Shown piece by piece: positions 25,801 to 37,800 of a stretch of 64,000 nucleotides of DNA; position 1 is the first letter of the stretch; every line of letters begins with the position of its first letter. The position numbers were made by a program, and so were the translations under genes. Origin of the DNA: Diploscapter coronatus (lineage: Eukaryota; Nematoda; Chromadorea; Rhabditida; Rhabditidae); the NCBI GenBank assembly GCA_964036155.1, contig OZ038422.1:25133201-25197200 (forward strand), given 5' to 3'. The notes below the pieces were generated by a model. The model was not told the origin of the DNA. It made no database searches and worked only from the letters and a program-made list of their open reading frames with translations.

Positions 25801-28800
25801 GGGAAAAATTTCCGAAATTCATAGATTCTTGAAGTATATCAAAAGTACTGGATTTGAATTTTTTACCTCACTTTATACTCGTACAATAATTAGAAATTTT
25901 GAGGCGAACATTTCATAGAACTATGGAGCCTACGTTTTTGGAAAATTTATTGTTTCCAGATCGGTCAAACCCGAAACGTGACGATCTACCGCCTCATTTC
26001 GGAGAAGACCATCGAAGAGAACATTCTGAAGAAGGCGATGCAGAAAAAGAAGCTTGGCGAAGTGGCAATCGACGAGGCCGGATTCACGCCCGAGTTCTTC
26101 AAGAAAACCGATAATATCAGGTAGTTTTTTACTGCAATTTTGGATGATATCTGTAGAGAATTGAGAAAGACTACAACATATGTTTCAAAGTTCGATGAAG
26201 ATCTGGTCTTTTGGACATTGTTTGTTCTTCCCGTGCGTTTATAGCTAAAAATAAGAAAATTTTATACAAAAGATCAAAAGATATTTTTATGTGAAAAACA
26301 AATTTTAGGGATCTCTTTGCGGGCGAGGAAGCGGTTGCAGACATCGTCGCTCCGGTCGAGGCCCCGAGGGATCAGAGGGAGTTGGAGAAGGTGGAAATTA
26401 GATTTGTTTGAAAAATAATAGATAAATACCACTTTTCTGAAGAAAAAGTTTTATTTCAATTTTTAAACTTCCTTGAAAATATAAAAGAAATAAACTTTTG
26501 GAAGATTAAACGAAAAAAATCTAGGCTATGGCTTCCCTAGAAGACGAGCAGGACGTCGCAGCAACGAAAATCGCGACCGCGGAGGCTGGCGCCGACAAGG
26601 CTGAATTCGATGAGGCAGCAAAGTGGGCATTTTTTTCTAACCTTACTATTTTCGAACAAAGAAGTTTTTCAGAGCCGCACCAGTCAGTTTGCTGGGCTCA
26701 ATTGACGAGGCAGCAGATGAGAAGTACATCGAACTCATCAATCAGGTGGGTGAAATTTTTCATGTAACAAGTTAAAAAATCAGGGTTCTGGCCTATTTTC
26801 AATTTTTGGTGAAGTTTTAAAACGTATCTAAGAAAATATTTTGAAATGCCTTTCTTCTTGAATTTTTGTAATCACAAAATGCACCGTACAACAGAATATG
26901 TTCAACTTTCTGAGTTTGAAATATAAGAAAGTCAAGAAAAAACTTTCTGTTTTCAGCTGAAACCGATCGAACGATACGCGATCAACTGCCTCGAGGCCGA
27001 GTACAAGCCCGAATTCGAGGAGGATCTCAGAGAGACCGAGGTTGGATTTAAACATTTTTTGTTTTGAATTTTTAAAAGATGCTTCTGGAAAAAGCATATT
27101 TTTATTTTACTCGTTTTAATAGGCTTTTTCAAAACGTGAACATCTTGACAATTTTACATCGGGTTTCAATTATCTTTGTCTACAAAGACTACAGAAAATA
27201 TTCTTAGGCTCTGATCGACCAGCAGAAAGAGGAATGGGTGCGCTCTCATGAGAAGGCTATAGAGGACATCGAATCCGTGGACGGTGAAAAACCCGACAAC
27301 ATCGAGGACGACCTCTACATCGGCGGCACGCTCCTTGATGAGGTACGCAACAAATCCTCCTCCCTCAAAAAACCTCCGAATTCCTCTGCCTCTCAAAAAC
27401 CTCTTCGGGTTTCCTCTCGTAGGGCCTTGCTCGACTCGCTCTCAGCCACCAAGCCTTCCCCGCCCCAGAAAAGTGAGAAAAGTGCTCCGAAGGTCTCGAT
27501 TACGCCAAAATCCAAGCCGCCAACCCCGGTGAATGTAACAAGTTCCACCCCGAAATTGGAGTTCAAAAAGCCAACCCTCACTCCGAACTTGAGCCAGAAA
27601 AAGCCTCCCAAAGATGCCGGCGGAGCCCCGAAAGGCTCTCCGATTGCCACCCCGCCGAGGTCTTCGTTTGGACGACAGATCAAGGCCTCATCACGACTCA
27701 AAGAAACCTCCCCACCTCCAGGACTCGCAGGACTGGTCGCAAGGCTCCATAGGTCTACTTCTGGATCGACCTCAAGCGCGACGTCCCCAACAACGATGCC
27801 GACTTCCGGGACGCTGAAGCTGCCAACGACGTCATCTGACGTCATCGCACAGTCTCCGAGACGCTCAGTGACGTTCGCAAACCCACCAACCTCAGCCGTC
27901 AAGAAAATCGACAAGGAAGAAAGCGAAAAGCCGAAAGGAAGAGGCAGACCACCCAAGAAGTCGAACTCGCTCAGAAGATCGACCTAAGGATTGGGATTTC
28001 AGGAACTATTTCAGGTTTTTCAGGTACCCCAAAACCTAAAATTTCCTTAAGGAGCCTTTTATTTCAACTATTTCTCAAAAACTTATGGGTCTATTTTGAC
28101 AAAAATCGGGTCTTTTCCAGCTGAAATACAACTTCATGTTTTATTCTAATTTTTTGGTGAAATTCCGAGTAATCTTCGATTTTTTCAAACTTTATCAACG
28201 ATTTTACCGGTAACTTAAATATAGTTTAACGTGTATTGGTAAGGTACACGAGGTTAGGAGTGACGATTTAAAAACATATTACCCCCAAAAATGTTCTGTA
28301 AATTTAAAACCCACTCTCAAAATTTACCGATTTTAAAACCCCCGAACTTATTTCTGAACCCGTTTCTAGTTGTAATTTTATTAGTTTTGATCTGAGTGTT
28401 TTATGTTTACTTTTCGGAAATTTTAAGTAAGAGCCCTATCTTTTAATTTGTTGAAAAGGGTTTTTATTACGAATTTTCCAAAATCTTTGATCTTTTGAAT
28501 CTGAATTTGATGATCAATTGTGATTCTTTTTGAAATTTTCTGGAAGCACCTTTTCAAAAAAAATTAATTGATTTCCAGAGATTTCCGCCGATTTTATTGT
28601 TGATTTGATCCGTTTTTGCCGGGACTTTTATTTGATTTTCATCGAGAAAAATAAAGTCTTTTCGTCCCAAAAATTGTAATTTCGTTCGATTTTCTATACG
28701 GAGTGCCGAAAGAGCACCGCCATGAATTTTCAGATTCTAGCCCTCGTTCCTCTCAATTTTCCAGAAGCTTCCGGAACTTTTCTAGAAAGTTTCCAGATTT

Positions 28801-31800
28801 GGGAACTTTTCTGGAAGTTTCAGGAAATTTCCCTAAATTCCAGCTTCTAGAGCAATTTCTGAATAGCGTCGGCACTTCGTATAATAAATTTATGATTTTT
28901 TAAATTTCACAAAAAATTTAAAAATAAGCGTTATTCGGGAGTTGTGAAAAAAGAAAAAAATAAATAAATAAAATTGAGACGAATGAGAGTGAGAATTGGA
29001 AATTTCGTATAGAAAATTGAGCGAAATTGAATTCGGGGAGAAAGTGATTTTATTTTCTTTTGAAAAAAACGATGGAAATTTGAACTTTGAGAGGCAGGGA
29101 GGAGGTTTAATTAAACTAAACTATTTTGTTGAAAAAAAAAAAAGTGCAAATTTAGAATATTTGAAATTTTTCAGATCCTAGCCGAGGGGCCGGAACCGTT
29201 CGTCAATGACTACATGCCGGTGAGGCTTTCTTTATTATTTTGCACATAAATGCTTATAACAATTACCAAAATATAACACGATTGATGAAATGGATTTTTG
29301 ATTTATTATAAACTTTCTTGGAGCATACATTTCTAAAACGAAATGCAATTATTAGGTTGATGCATTCCTGTTTTCCGATTTGTGCGAAACAGTTCAACAG
29401 AACATAACTTTATTGGCTAACAAGGATATTAGATGAAATATTCGCCATCGCTGTCCACAGTCTTCTGCCAGCGACTAGGCAGCTTACGGATTCCCTTGCC
29501 GTACCAAGCGGGCTGCTTGGAGGCGAAGTAAGTCTTCAACCATGCGTCGACCTCCGCGCGGTTCTTGAAGTGTGTCTCGCCAAGGACTCGCTGCATGTCC
29601 GAGAAGAGCCAGTAGTCGCTAGGTGCCATGTCGGGCGAGTAGGGGGCATGGGGTACAATGTGCCATCCGAACGTTGTCAGCTCCTTTTTCACTTGTTTAC
29701 ACACATGAGGGCGGGCGTTGTCGTGGAGAAAGTGAAGACGACCTCGTAGCCAGGGAGTGGATTGGACGTGAGCCTTCAAGTCTCTCAGCTGGCGAGCGTA
29801 GACGTCACCCGTGATCGTCGTACCCTCGGGTAGCAGCTCCCAGTAGATGGGGCCTTGGACGCCCCACCATACGGATAGCATCACCTTCTTCTGGTGCGTT
29901 TCGTCTTTGGCGACGGGTTCCGGCTGATCCTCCTTGTCCACCCACTGGGCACGTCTCACAACGTGATGGTAGACGATCCATTTCTCATCTCCCGTTATGA
30001 GATTGTCCAGCCAGGCCGTCGTCCTTTCGTATGTAAGAAGACTCATTGCTGTGTCAACTCGACAATTCTTGTTCTTGTCGCTCAAGACGTGGGGAATCCA
30101 ACAGCCCAACTTTCGTACCTTGCCGAGCTTCTTCAGTCCTCGAACGACAGTTGCCTGGTCTACTCCGAGAGTCTACGCTATTTCTCGCGTAGTAGCGAAT
30201 AGCTCCCCTTCGACTGTGCTGCGCAGCAAATCCAAATCCATCACTCGTGCAGGTTGCGACCTCTCCTCGTCTTCGAGATTGCAGTTGTGGGCCTCGAATC
30301 GTTTGAACCAATTGCGTACTGTGTGCTCGGAGGGGACTTCCTGGGGATATACTCGGGCCAGTTGACGGTGGGTCTCGGGTGGTTTGGTGCCAGAGAGGAA
30401 GAGAAATAACATTACGTTGCGTATGTGGACACTGTTTGGGTGGAATCGATGGGGCATTGTGGGAACTAGACTGCTCACTAGCTGGTTGTGGCACTGCGAC
30501 TGATAAGAGGGAGGGGCAAGTTGTTTATATTATAGAGCACAGTGGTTGTTGTCGCGGTCGGCCGCAGAGGGGAGGGAGCAAAGTAGACATATCAAAAACG
30601 GAAAACAGGAATGCATCAACCTAATAGTTTCGTTGAAAGAAAATTGAATGCGCTCCACGAAACACTCATTTGAAATTTATACCAACATTAGACAATAAAT
30701 AGCTTTGCTCTTCGCGCACACCTTTCGAAATAGTCTTATTTTCAAAATTCCGGTATGCTTCGCGGAATTCGCATTTTAATTCACGTTAAACTCGAATAAT
30801 TTTCGTTCAATATAGTCTAGTTAGCTAAAATAATGTTGTTTCCTCAAAAATCGACTGTTTCATAGAATTTTTATTTTATTTTCTAATAGCAATTATTAGT
30901 TCTTTTATGATATGTTTTCATTAACCAAAATGAGATCGTTTTTTTTTCAGATATGGATGCCTCTTACTCCACCCCTATCAGATGGGGCGTATCAGGACGA
31001 ATTTGATATCTACGTGGACGATACATTCGACCTGATCTATGAATTGGACCCCTTGAACGAGTCCAGACTGCCCTCGACGATCTACGAGCTCCACAAACCG
31101 TTCATCAAACCGTCCAGTCCACAAAAACGTTCGTTTTTTAATATTTATTTTTAGGAAATTGCGGGTTAATATTTTTTTATAAAAGAAAGTGCTCTTTCAA
31201 AGAACCAATTTTGCAGAAAAATGATCGTTTTTATATAAATATGGATACGTACTGTAGTCTTATTGCAATTCATAAATTTAATCTATTTTTTGAATCTCTC
31301 CGAAACTTATTTTACAATTATTTTAAGTTTATTTCTGCAATCACTTTAATGTTTCACGAAGGCATTTTGAGAAACTAGTTCTTTTCTAACCTTACTTCGA
31401 ATAATTTTTATAATTTCAACTCACATTTTTAATATCATCGTCATAAAATTTTCTAAATTTCCTATTTTCAGAGGTCCACCACCACTCTGGATCTTCTCAG
31501 TACGATTTATCTGACGCGGGCCGGCCCCATCAGGCTTCGGGGGTTAATGCTTCTGGGCCTTACAGTAAGAATGTTGAATCAACGTTAAAGAAAATAGAAA
31601 ATTCAGAAGCCTCAGCCACGACGACCATTGACAAGAGCGAGTTCGATATATATGGAATCGACGAATTCGAGACTCGAAAAAATGGTCGGCTATTTTCTAT
31701 TTAATTCTCTTCATATTTCATTATTCAATCGTCAGACACACTGACCTTGCAAAACATCTGTATATTTATGGTTTCTTTGAAACATTTAAAAAATGTTTGT

Positions 31801-34800
31801 GAAACGAGTTTTATTACGATCTAACCAGCCTAACAATAGCATCGAAATCCAATCGTGTTAAAAGATTTTTGAGGCTTATTTAAAATTTTCCGAAATAGTT
31901 TTCACTTACAATCTAGTGGCGTGGCTGAAAATCGCTCATTTTAAAAGATTCCTGAAACGTATTTGAAATTTCGGTAATATAACTCACGAACTAGTAGCCA
32001 TTTGAGGAGAAAATGATCATTTTATGATATTTTTGAAGATTGTTTAAAAAATTCTCCAAAGGTTCCTTCCATTATAATATGCATAGAAGGAAGACTGATT
32101 CATGATTTTTGAAACATAGCTAGATAGTTTTTTTTTTAATTTGAAGATAAAAATTCAGAAGTCCACGAAAGCAAGTCGCGAAGGGAGAGGCAACGGCCTC
32201 AGGCCGCTCGATCGAATGAACAGACCCGACGAATGGAGGCTTTGCCCGCTGCACCCCCACCACATCCAGGTACAATTCTAAACTTTAAAAATGAGTCAAT
32301 TTAAAAAAAAAATTTATGCAAGATTTAATTCATTCCAACTTTAAAGAAAACTTTTTTACTTCAGAAAGGGAAGAACTTGATTATGAGGGACCTGAATGGA
32401 CGATTCTCGAGGATTTGGAATTGCTCAATGTAAGTGATTTCAAAATCAGAATATCGCTGTTTAAAAGATACCAAAATCAATATCAATGGAAGACCAACTT
32501 TGGTCAAATTTAAAGATATTTTGATACTTATTTGAAAAATTTACAAAGTAAGCTCGAATGAAATTTAGCATTTTTTAATCTTCAGAACATTGATAAATTT
32601 TAAAGGGAAATTTTCGTATGTAGATAATATTTGTAACTAATAATAATAATAATAATAAAACTTCTTTATTTGAGGCGGTGAAAGCCGAAGAAGAGAAGGG
32701 TCACCAGCTGCATAAAACCAAAGAATCCGGCCTCATGTTCAACTGGGAGATTATCGCCTATCTCGTCAACCGGGTGTCCCATTTTTATCGGTCAGATTTT
32801 TAAACCATTTTCCAACGTATTACAGCAAAAGACTATTTTTTTTCTACTTCTTGAACGTAGTTTTAGAATTCTTGAAACATATTACATTCTTTTTTACCTA
32901 CGAGCTTCATTTATAATAGTCACCATATTTCTAGTCAAATTGTTTAGAAAATTCAGAAAGGCTTAGTAGAGATTAAAAATATCAAACGATCGCTACTATT
33001 AGATACCCATTCCTAAGAATACTACCAAGAAATTATCAAGAATATTTTATGGGATATGTTTCAGCTCACCCCGCCAATGCAGTATTCGGTATCAACTTTC
33101 GATCCGAACCAGGGAGCAGGGCATCGTTGTCGCTTTCGATCCTGTTACTCAGGTAAAAATTAGGATTTTTAAAAATAAAAAAGGATCAAATTTATTTCGA
33201 AAAAATAAAAATTTTGAGAAGTTAACGGAAAATGATTTTCAGAAACAGCGCAAGGTCAACGTCTCTCAAGTGGAGCTTTGTAAGATTTTTCTATTTTAGC
33301 TTATTTCTAAAGAAAGTTTCGAATTCAAATTTTTCAGCCCACATGAGAAAAGGCCGCGTGACGACCCAGCAAATGTACGACCACGACGCAAACAGGATTC
33401 AATCGAACAAGTGGATCAACCGGTTTAAGGTCGATTTTAACTTTGCATTTTTATATTGTGTAACATCTTGAAAAACGTTAGACTTTTAGAACGGAACATA
33501 ATTTTTGTAAAGAAAAAGGGTACACTTGTTAAATTTTTAATTTTCAGTTGATCAAGCAGCAAATGGCTAGACATATGAGCGCTTTCCGACGAGGGCCTTT
33601 CGGTAATTTCTTCGTTTTTGAATGTTTGGTCGTTAAAAATGACATCTTTTCAGACGAGAACATCGTAAAATCAGTGCAAGGGGTTCTGGTTCCAGAGCAA
33701 ATGACGAAACTGTCGTCTCTGTGCGTAGACTACCACAATCCGATGGCTCTAGCGGACATAATTAAAACTCAGGTTTGATTTATTTGTTATTTCGTATCTA
33801 ATCAAAATAATTACTATTCGACTCACTAGATTTCCAATATGTAAGATGTTTGAAACTTATTTAGAGTTCTTGAAGAGGCGTAATGGCACAGCTCAAAAAA
33901 GAGAGTAGTCGTGTAACTTTAAACCAGAAATTGGGGATTAGATGAAACTTATTTGAAGTTTTACGAAAAAGAATTAAAATAATATTTTCAGGAAGAAAAG
34001 GCCTACACCCACATAGTTCAGCAAACGGAGAAGAGAAAAGCCGATAAAATGCCTAGCGAAGAACGACCGGTAACAATTTATTCTGTTAAAAATATTAGTT
34101 TAAAATTTTCAATTATCCCGAAACAATGAATGTAGCACTTTGAATGTTATACATTTGATTTAAATCATTTCTGAAACATCAATTTATTTTAGTCAAATTT
34201 TCAGAGAATTAAAAAAATTAATTTTCAGCCCTCCCCACTTCCGTTCTTCTTGCTGCCTCGAAAATGTGCGGTGCCGAAAGATGCGAAAGGCGTCGTGATA
34301 GAAAGGCATCCACTCTTCATGGAAATGCTGCCGATTTGTGTAGGTTTTTTTTTTTAAAAGTATTTTTAACTATAGGAAAGCGACATCAAATGTTCAAATA
34401 TTGTCTTTTTAATGAAATTCCGAAGAATAGTTTCTTTCGTACTATATTAGGTGCATTTGGAAAGCTAGAATCATTTGAGTATCGGTATTTGCAAGTTAAA
34501 GACATTTGAAACGAATTTGTAGCATTTTGAAAGACAACAGATCATAGGTTGTTCTAGCTTTTCTAAAGATTTTTTAGGCCTTATATTCTTTACTAACTAC
34601 TACTGAAGCGAATTTTACTCGTTTGAATTCAATGAACTTTGAAACTTATCCCAAATTTTGGAAAGATAGACCACAAGCTTCATAACATTTTCCAATGCTT
34701 ATTTGTTTGCTTTGTATTCTTTAATGTTTACTTATCAAAACGAACTTTTCTCATTTGATTTCAACTATTTTGAGCCTATTCTTTCCAATTAAAAAATTCA

Positions 34801-37800
34801 ATTTCAGCCTCCAGTCACGTTCCCTCCTTCTCAACAAATGCAGGCACAAGGCGCAGCGAGGATGAACATTCAAGGGCAGGGACATTCACAAGGTGCACCT
34901 GTGAATTCGCAACAGCAACCAGGGGGAAATCAACAACAAATAACCCAGGATGGACAGGTAGATTTTGAAAATTTTATTTTTGAAGATCAAAATTTGAATC
35001 GAAAGAATACTAGAAGGCAATGATGGCAGAAAGTTATGAGCTTTTCTGAAACATAGGTTTTTTTTTTTATTTTTTTCAAGACAGAAAAGTAATCTTATTA
35101 TCGGAGGCGCAGTATTTGAAAGATTTCTGGTTTTCTTAAAACACATCAAAAGTATTTCTGTGAAATTACTTTCCTTCGAATACCAACTACAAATTACTCC
35201 TTATCTTTCTATCGGATTTAAAAATTTCCTAAAATTCTCAAATTTTCAGCCTCTGCCTCGGCGGGCGCCCCCATCATCGAGTCAGGCCTCAATGGGCAGT
35301 GCCGTGTCGCAGCCCTCGACTTCTTCTGCGCCCCACGGATATGTCGTAGTGACAGGAGGAGGACAGGTCAGTACGGCGGCAGGTGGAGAAATGCAACAGG
35401 CTCCGAGAATGCAGGTGGGGGGAGATTTTTCTTCTAATCTTATTGGATAATAGAATTGGAGTACGAGATAGAACCAAGCGATTCTTAGGGCTGTTGAAAC
35501 ATAGCGAAAGAGTCAAAATATAGTGTAAAGAGGAATTTTTGAAGATTTTCAAAGTCGAGTTAGACGCATTAATTGAACAGAAAGAGAAACTTAGGGATAT
35601 TTTAGATTTTTCTGAAGCATATCGGAAATGTTGAAAGGAATATGTGAAATCTTTAGATTAGTCAAAACAAAAAAGGGGGGAAAGAAAACGTAAAGACAGC
35701 AACTTGAGAATATTTATAACGTTTTTGAAACATACGAAGAGATTTGTAGAGGTAGAATTAATAGGTTTTAAGAATCGCATAGCCCCTATAATATCTTTCT
35801 TTAGTAGAGTTACAACAGATTTATTCAAATTCAGCAGGTACCCTCTCGTTCTTCGGACTCTGGCTCGTCTCAATCAGGTGCGATGCCACCGACAACTCAG
35901 GTACAAAATTTCTAGACGATTTTTAATCCTAAGTTGAAAATTTACCTTAAAATAAAAGTTACCTTCAGTTTTAGGAAAATTCGGAATTTCATTTTAGGCC
36001 GTCTACCGCTCACTCGGCAGTTCACAGCTCGGGGCGAATCAACAAGGGCAAAATCAAATGACCGCAATTATTCAACAGGTTCGATTTTTCAAATACTAGT
36101 TTTTGAAAAGAAGCTAAATCGAAACTTTTCAGGTCAAACGAACCCAAGGCTCTACCGCAACGACGATGCATGTTCAAAGGGTGAGCGGTTTTCTAGTTTA
36201 TTTCCCGAACGAATTGTATTTTCAACAAAATATACGAATAATATTTCAAGAAATTTTTCCTCAAAACTGTTAGGTATGTAGAAGAGATTTCATCACAAAA
36301 AGACCATATCTATTAATAAGTTACGGATTCCGCTCAAAATATGACGATTTTGTTTAATTTTAATATAGAAAATAATGTTGCAGGGCTCGGTCGGCTACAT
36401 GGCTACCGGCGCGACTCAACAACAAGGCCAATCTCAGGTATAATCTTGAAATTCAATAATAGCTTGGAATCTCTAAGGTAGATGATGAAAAATAAGGAGA
36501 GACGATAGGTCGTTAATTTTCTATTTTTTTTTTAATTCTAGGGCCAGAACGTTTACTCGCAGGTGATCGTGCAGCAGAGCCGAGGTGCAACAGCAACGGG
36601 CCCTGGACAGGGAGAGCCGCCCAACAGGAGACCTGTGCAAAGGGTCGCTGGGGCGGTAGGGAAAATCGATTTATTTGCAAAAATCCGATCATGAGAAATT
36701 AGGCGAATTTTGAAAATAGCTATTTGAACATTTTGTGAAACTTATTGACTTTATTGAACTCAGAGACTTTCTTCAAAGGCTTTATTAATTATTTGACGAA
36801 GAAATCAATGAGATTAATCAAATTTCGACATTTATTTTATGCGAACTATTTGAAACATATCTTACAAATTATTTAGAGTTTGTTCTCTGAAAGGTAGATA
36901 CAAATTCAGCCCGGCCGAATGTACGCGTCCGGTGAGCGGTTTGTGATGAGTTCATCGGGACAACAAGCAGCTGGTGGCAGTGGCACCCCATCGCAAATGC
37001 GGCTCGTTCCATCTGGACAGAGAATCGTTGCAGGAGGGCAACCGAGTGGGGCTAATCAGGTACGGGATTTCTTTTTATCTTAATTTGATGCAAATTTATT
37101 TATTTACTTTTCTATTATGAAAAAAATTTAAATGTTTTTTTTTTTCTAAAGATTTGAACGAAAAATTTACTCTTCCTAGAAATCTAAAGAGACAAAATTA
37201 AAGAATAAACAAATGTTTCAGGGCCAACAAATTCAAATCGCTCAGGGAGGAAGTGGCCAGACGGTTCAAGCGCCGAAACGGATGCAACCAGGAGGGCAGG
37301 TTGGGAATTTTTGCAATTCTCAAAATTTGTTATTTTTAATGTTTCAAGGAAATAGCATAATCATTTTGAAAAAAAACCAGAGTTAATCAGTTTAGCTTTT
37401 CTTTAAATCTTTGAAAGCAAATAATCTTTGTATGTTTCACGATTTTCATAGATATTAGTGAGAAGGGCCTGAATTATTTATTGATAAATCTAGAGAAAAA
37501 TAGAATAAAATTTGCAGATAACAAGTGGCATGCTCCTACAAAGACCCGGAGCCGCTCAGCAAGTCGGCACTCAACAGATTCGATCCAACACGATTCAAGG
37601 GTAATTTTTCGAAAAAAAAATTATATTTGCATTTATTTTTCTTTGATTTCAGCCGCTACACCCAGCCGCGAATCATGGTGACAAATACTGGAGCGGCCGG
37701 TCAAATTCGCCAAACCGTACAGCAGCCACAAGGTGGAACTGGCAAAGAAAAAATAAAATTATAGAAAATATTTTTAAAAAATCCTTTAAAATAAAAATCT

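Larger units (their letters stand above)
28695..28883. repeat. Inverted-repeat element carrying heat shock elements
   Basis: The 15-base arms 28695-28709 (TATACGGAGTGCCGA) and 28869-28883 (inverted, 14 of 15 matching) enclose 159 bp packed with HSE units. The outer part of the left arm, ATTTTCTATACG at 28689-28700, also has a perfect inverted copy at 29006-29017, so a larger element of about 330 bp is possible. A TA-flanked miniature transposon is the simplest reading; no coding capacity is seen. Confidence 0.5.
29352..30624 (-). mobile_element. Mariner (Tc1/mariner superfamily) transposon, 1273 bp
   Basis: Perfect 26-base terminal inverted repeats beginning TTAGGTTGATGCAT (29352-29377 and 30599-30624) are flanked on both sides by the TA target duplication (29350-29351 and 30625-30626). 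A single transposase reading frame lies on the - strand. The length is typical of mariner. It sits in the ssl-1 intron 29220-30950, in reverse orientation to the gene, and should be removed by splicing in the long isoform. The identical repeats indicate a fairly recent insertion. Confidence 0.95.

Noticed and set aside
27393..27956. 187-codon open frame on the - strand
   Set aside because: It is the antisense shadow of the AT-hook exon of ssl-1. The + frame has the low-complexity Ser/Pro/Lys pattern, the AT-hook and continuity with the conserved upstream exon.
29894..30365. Open frames on the + strand inside the mariner element
   Set aside because: They are opposite-strand shadows of the transposase.
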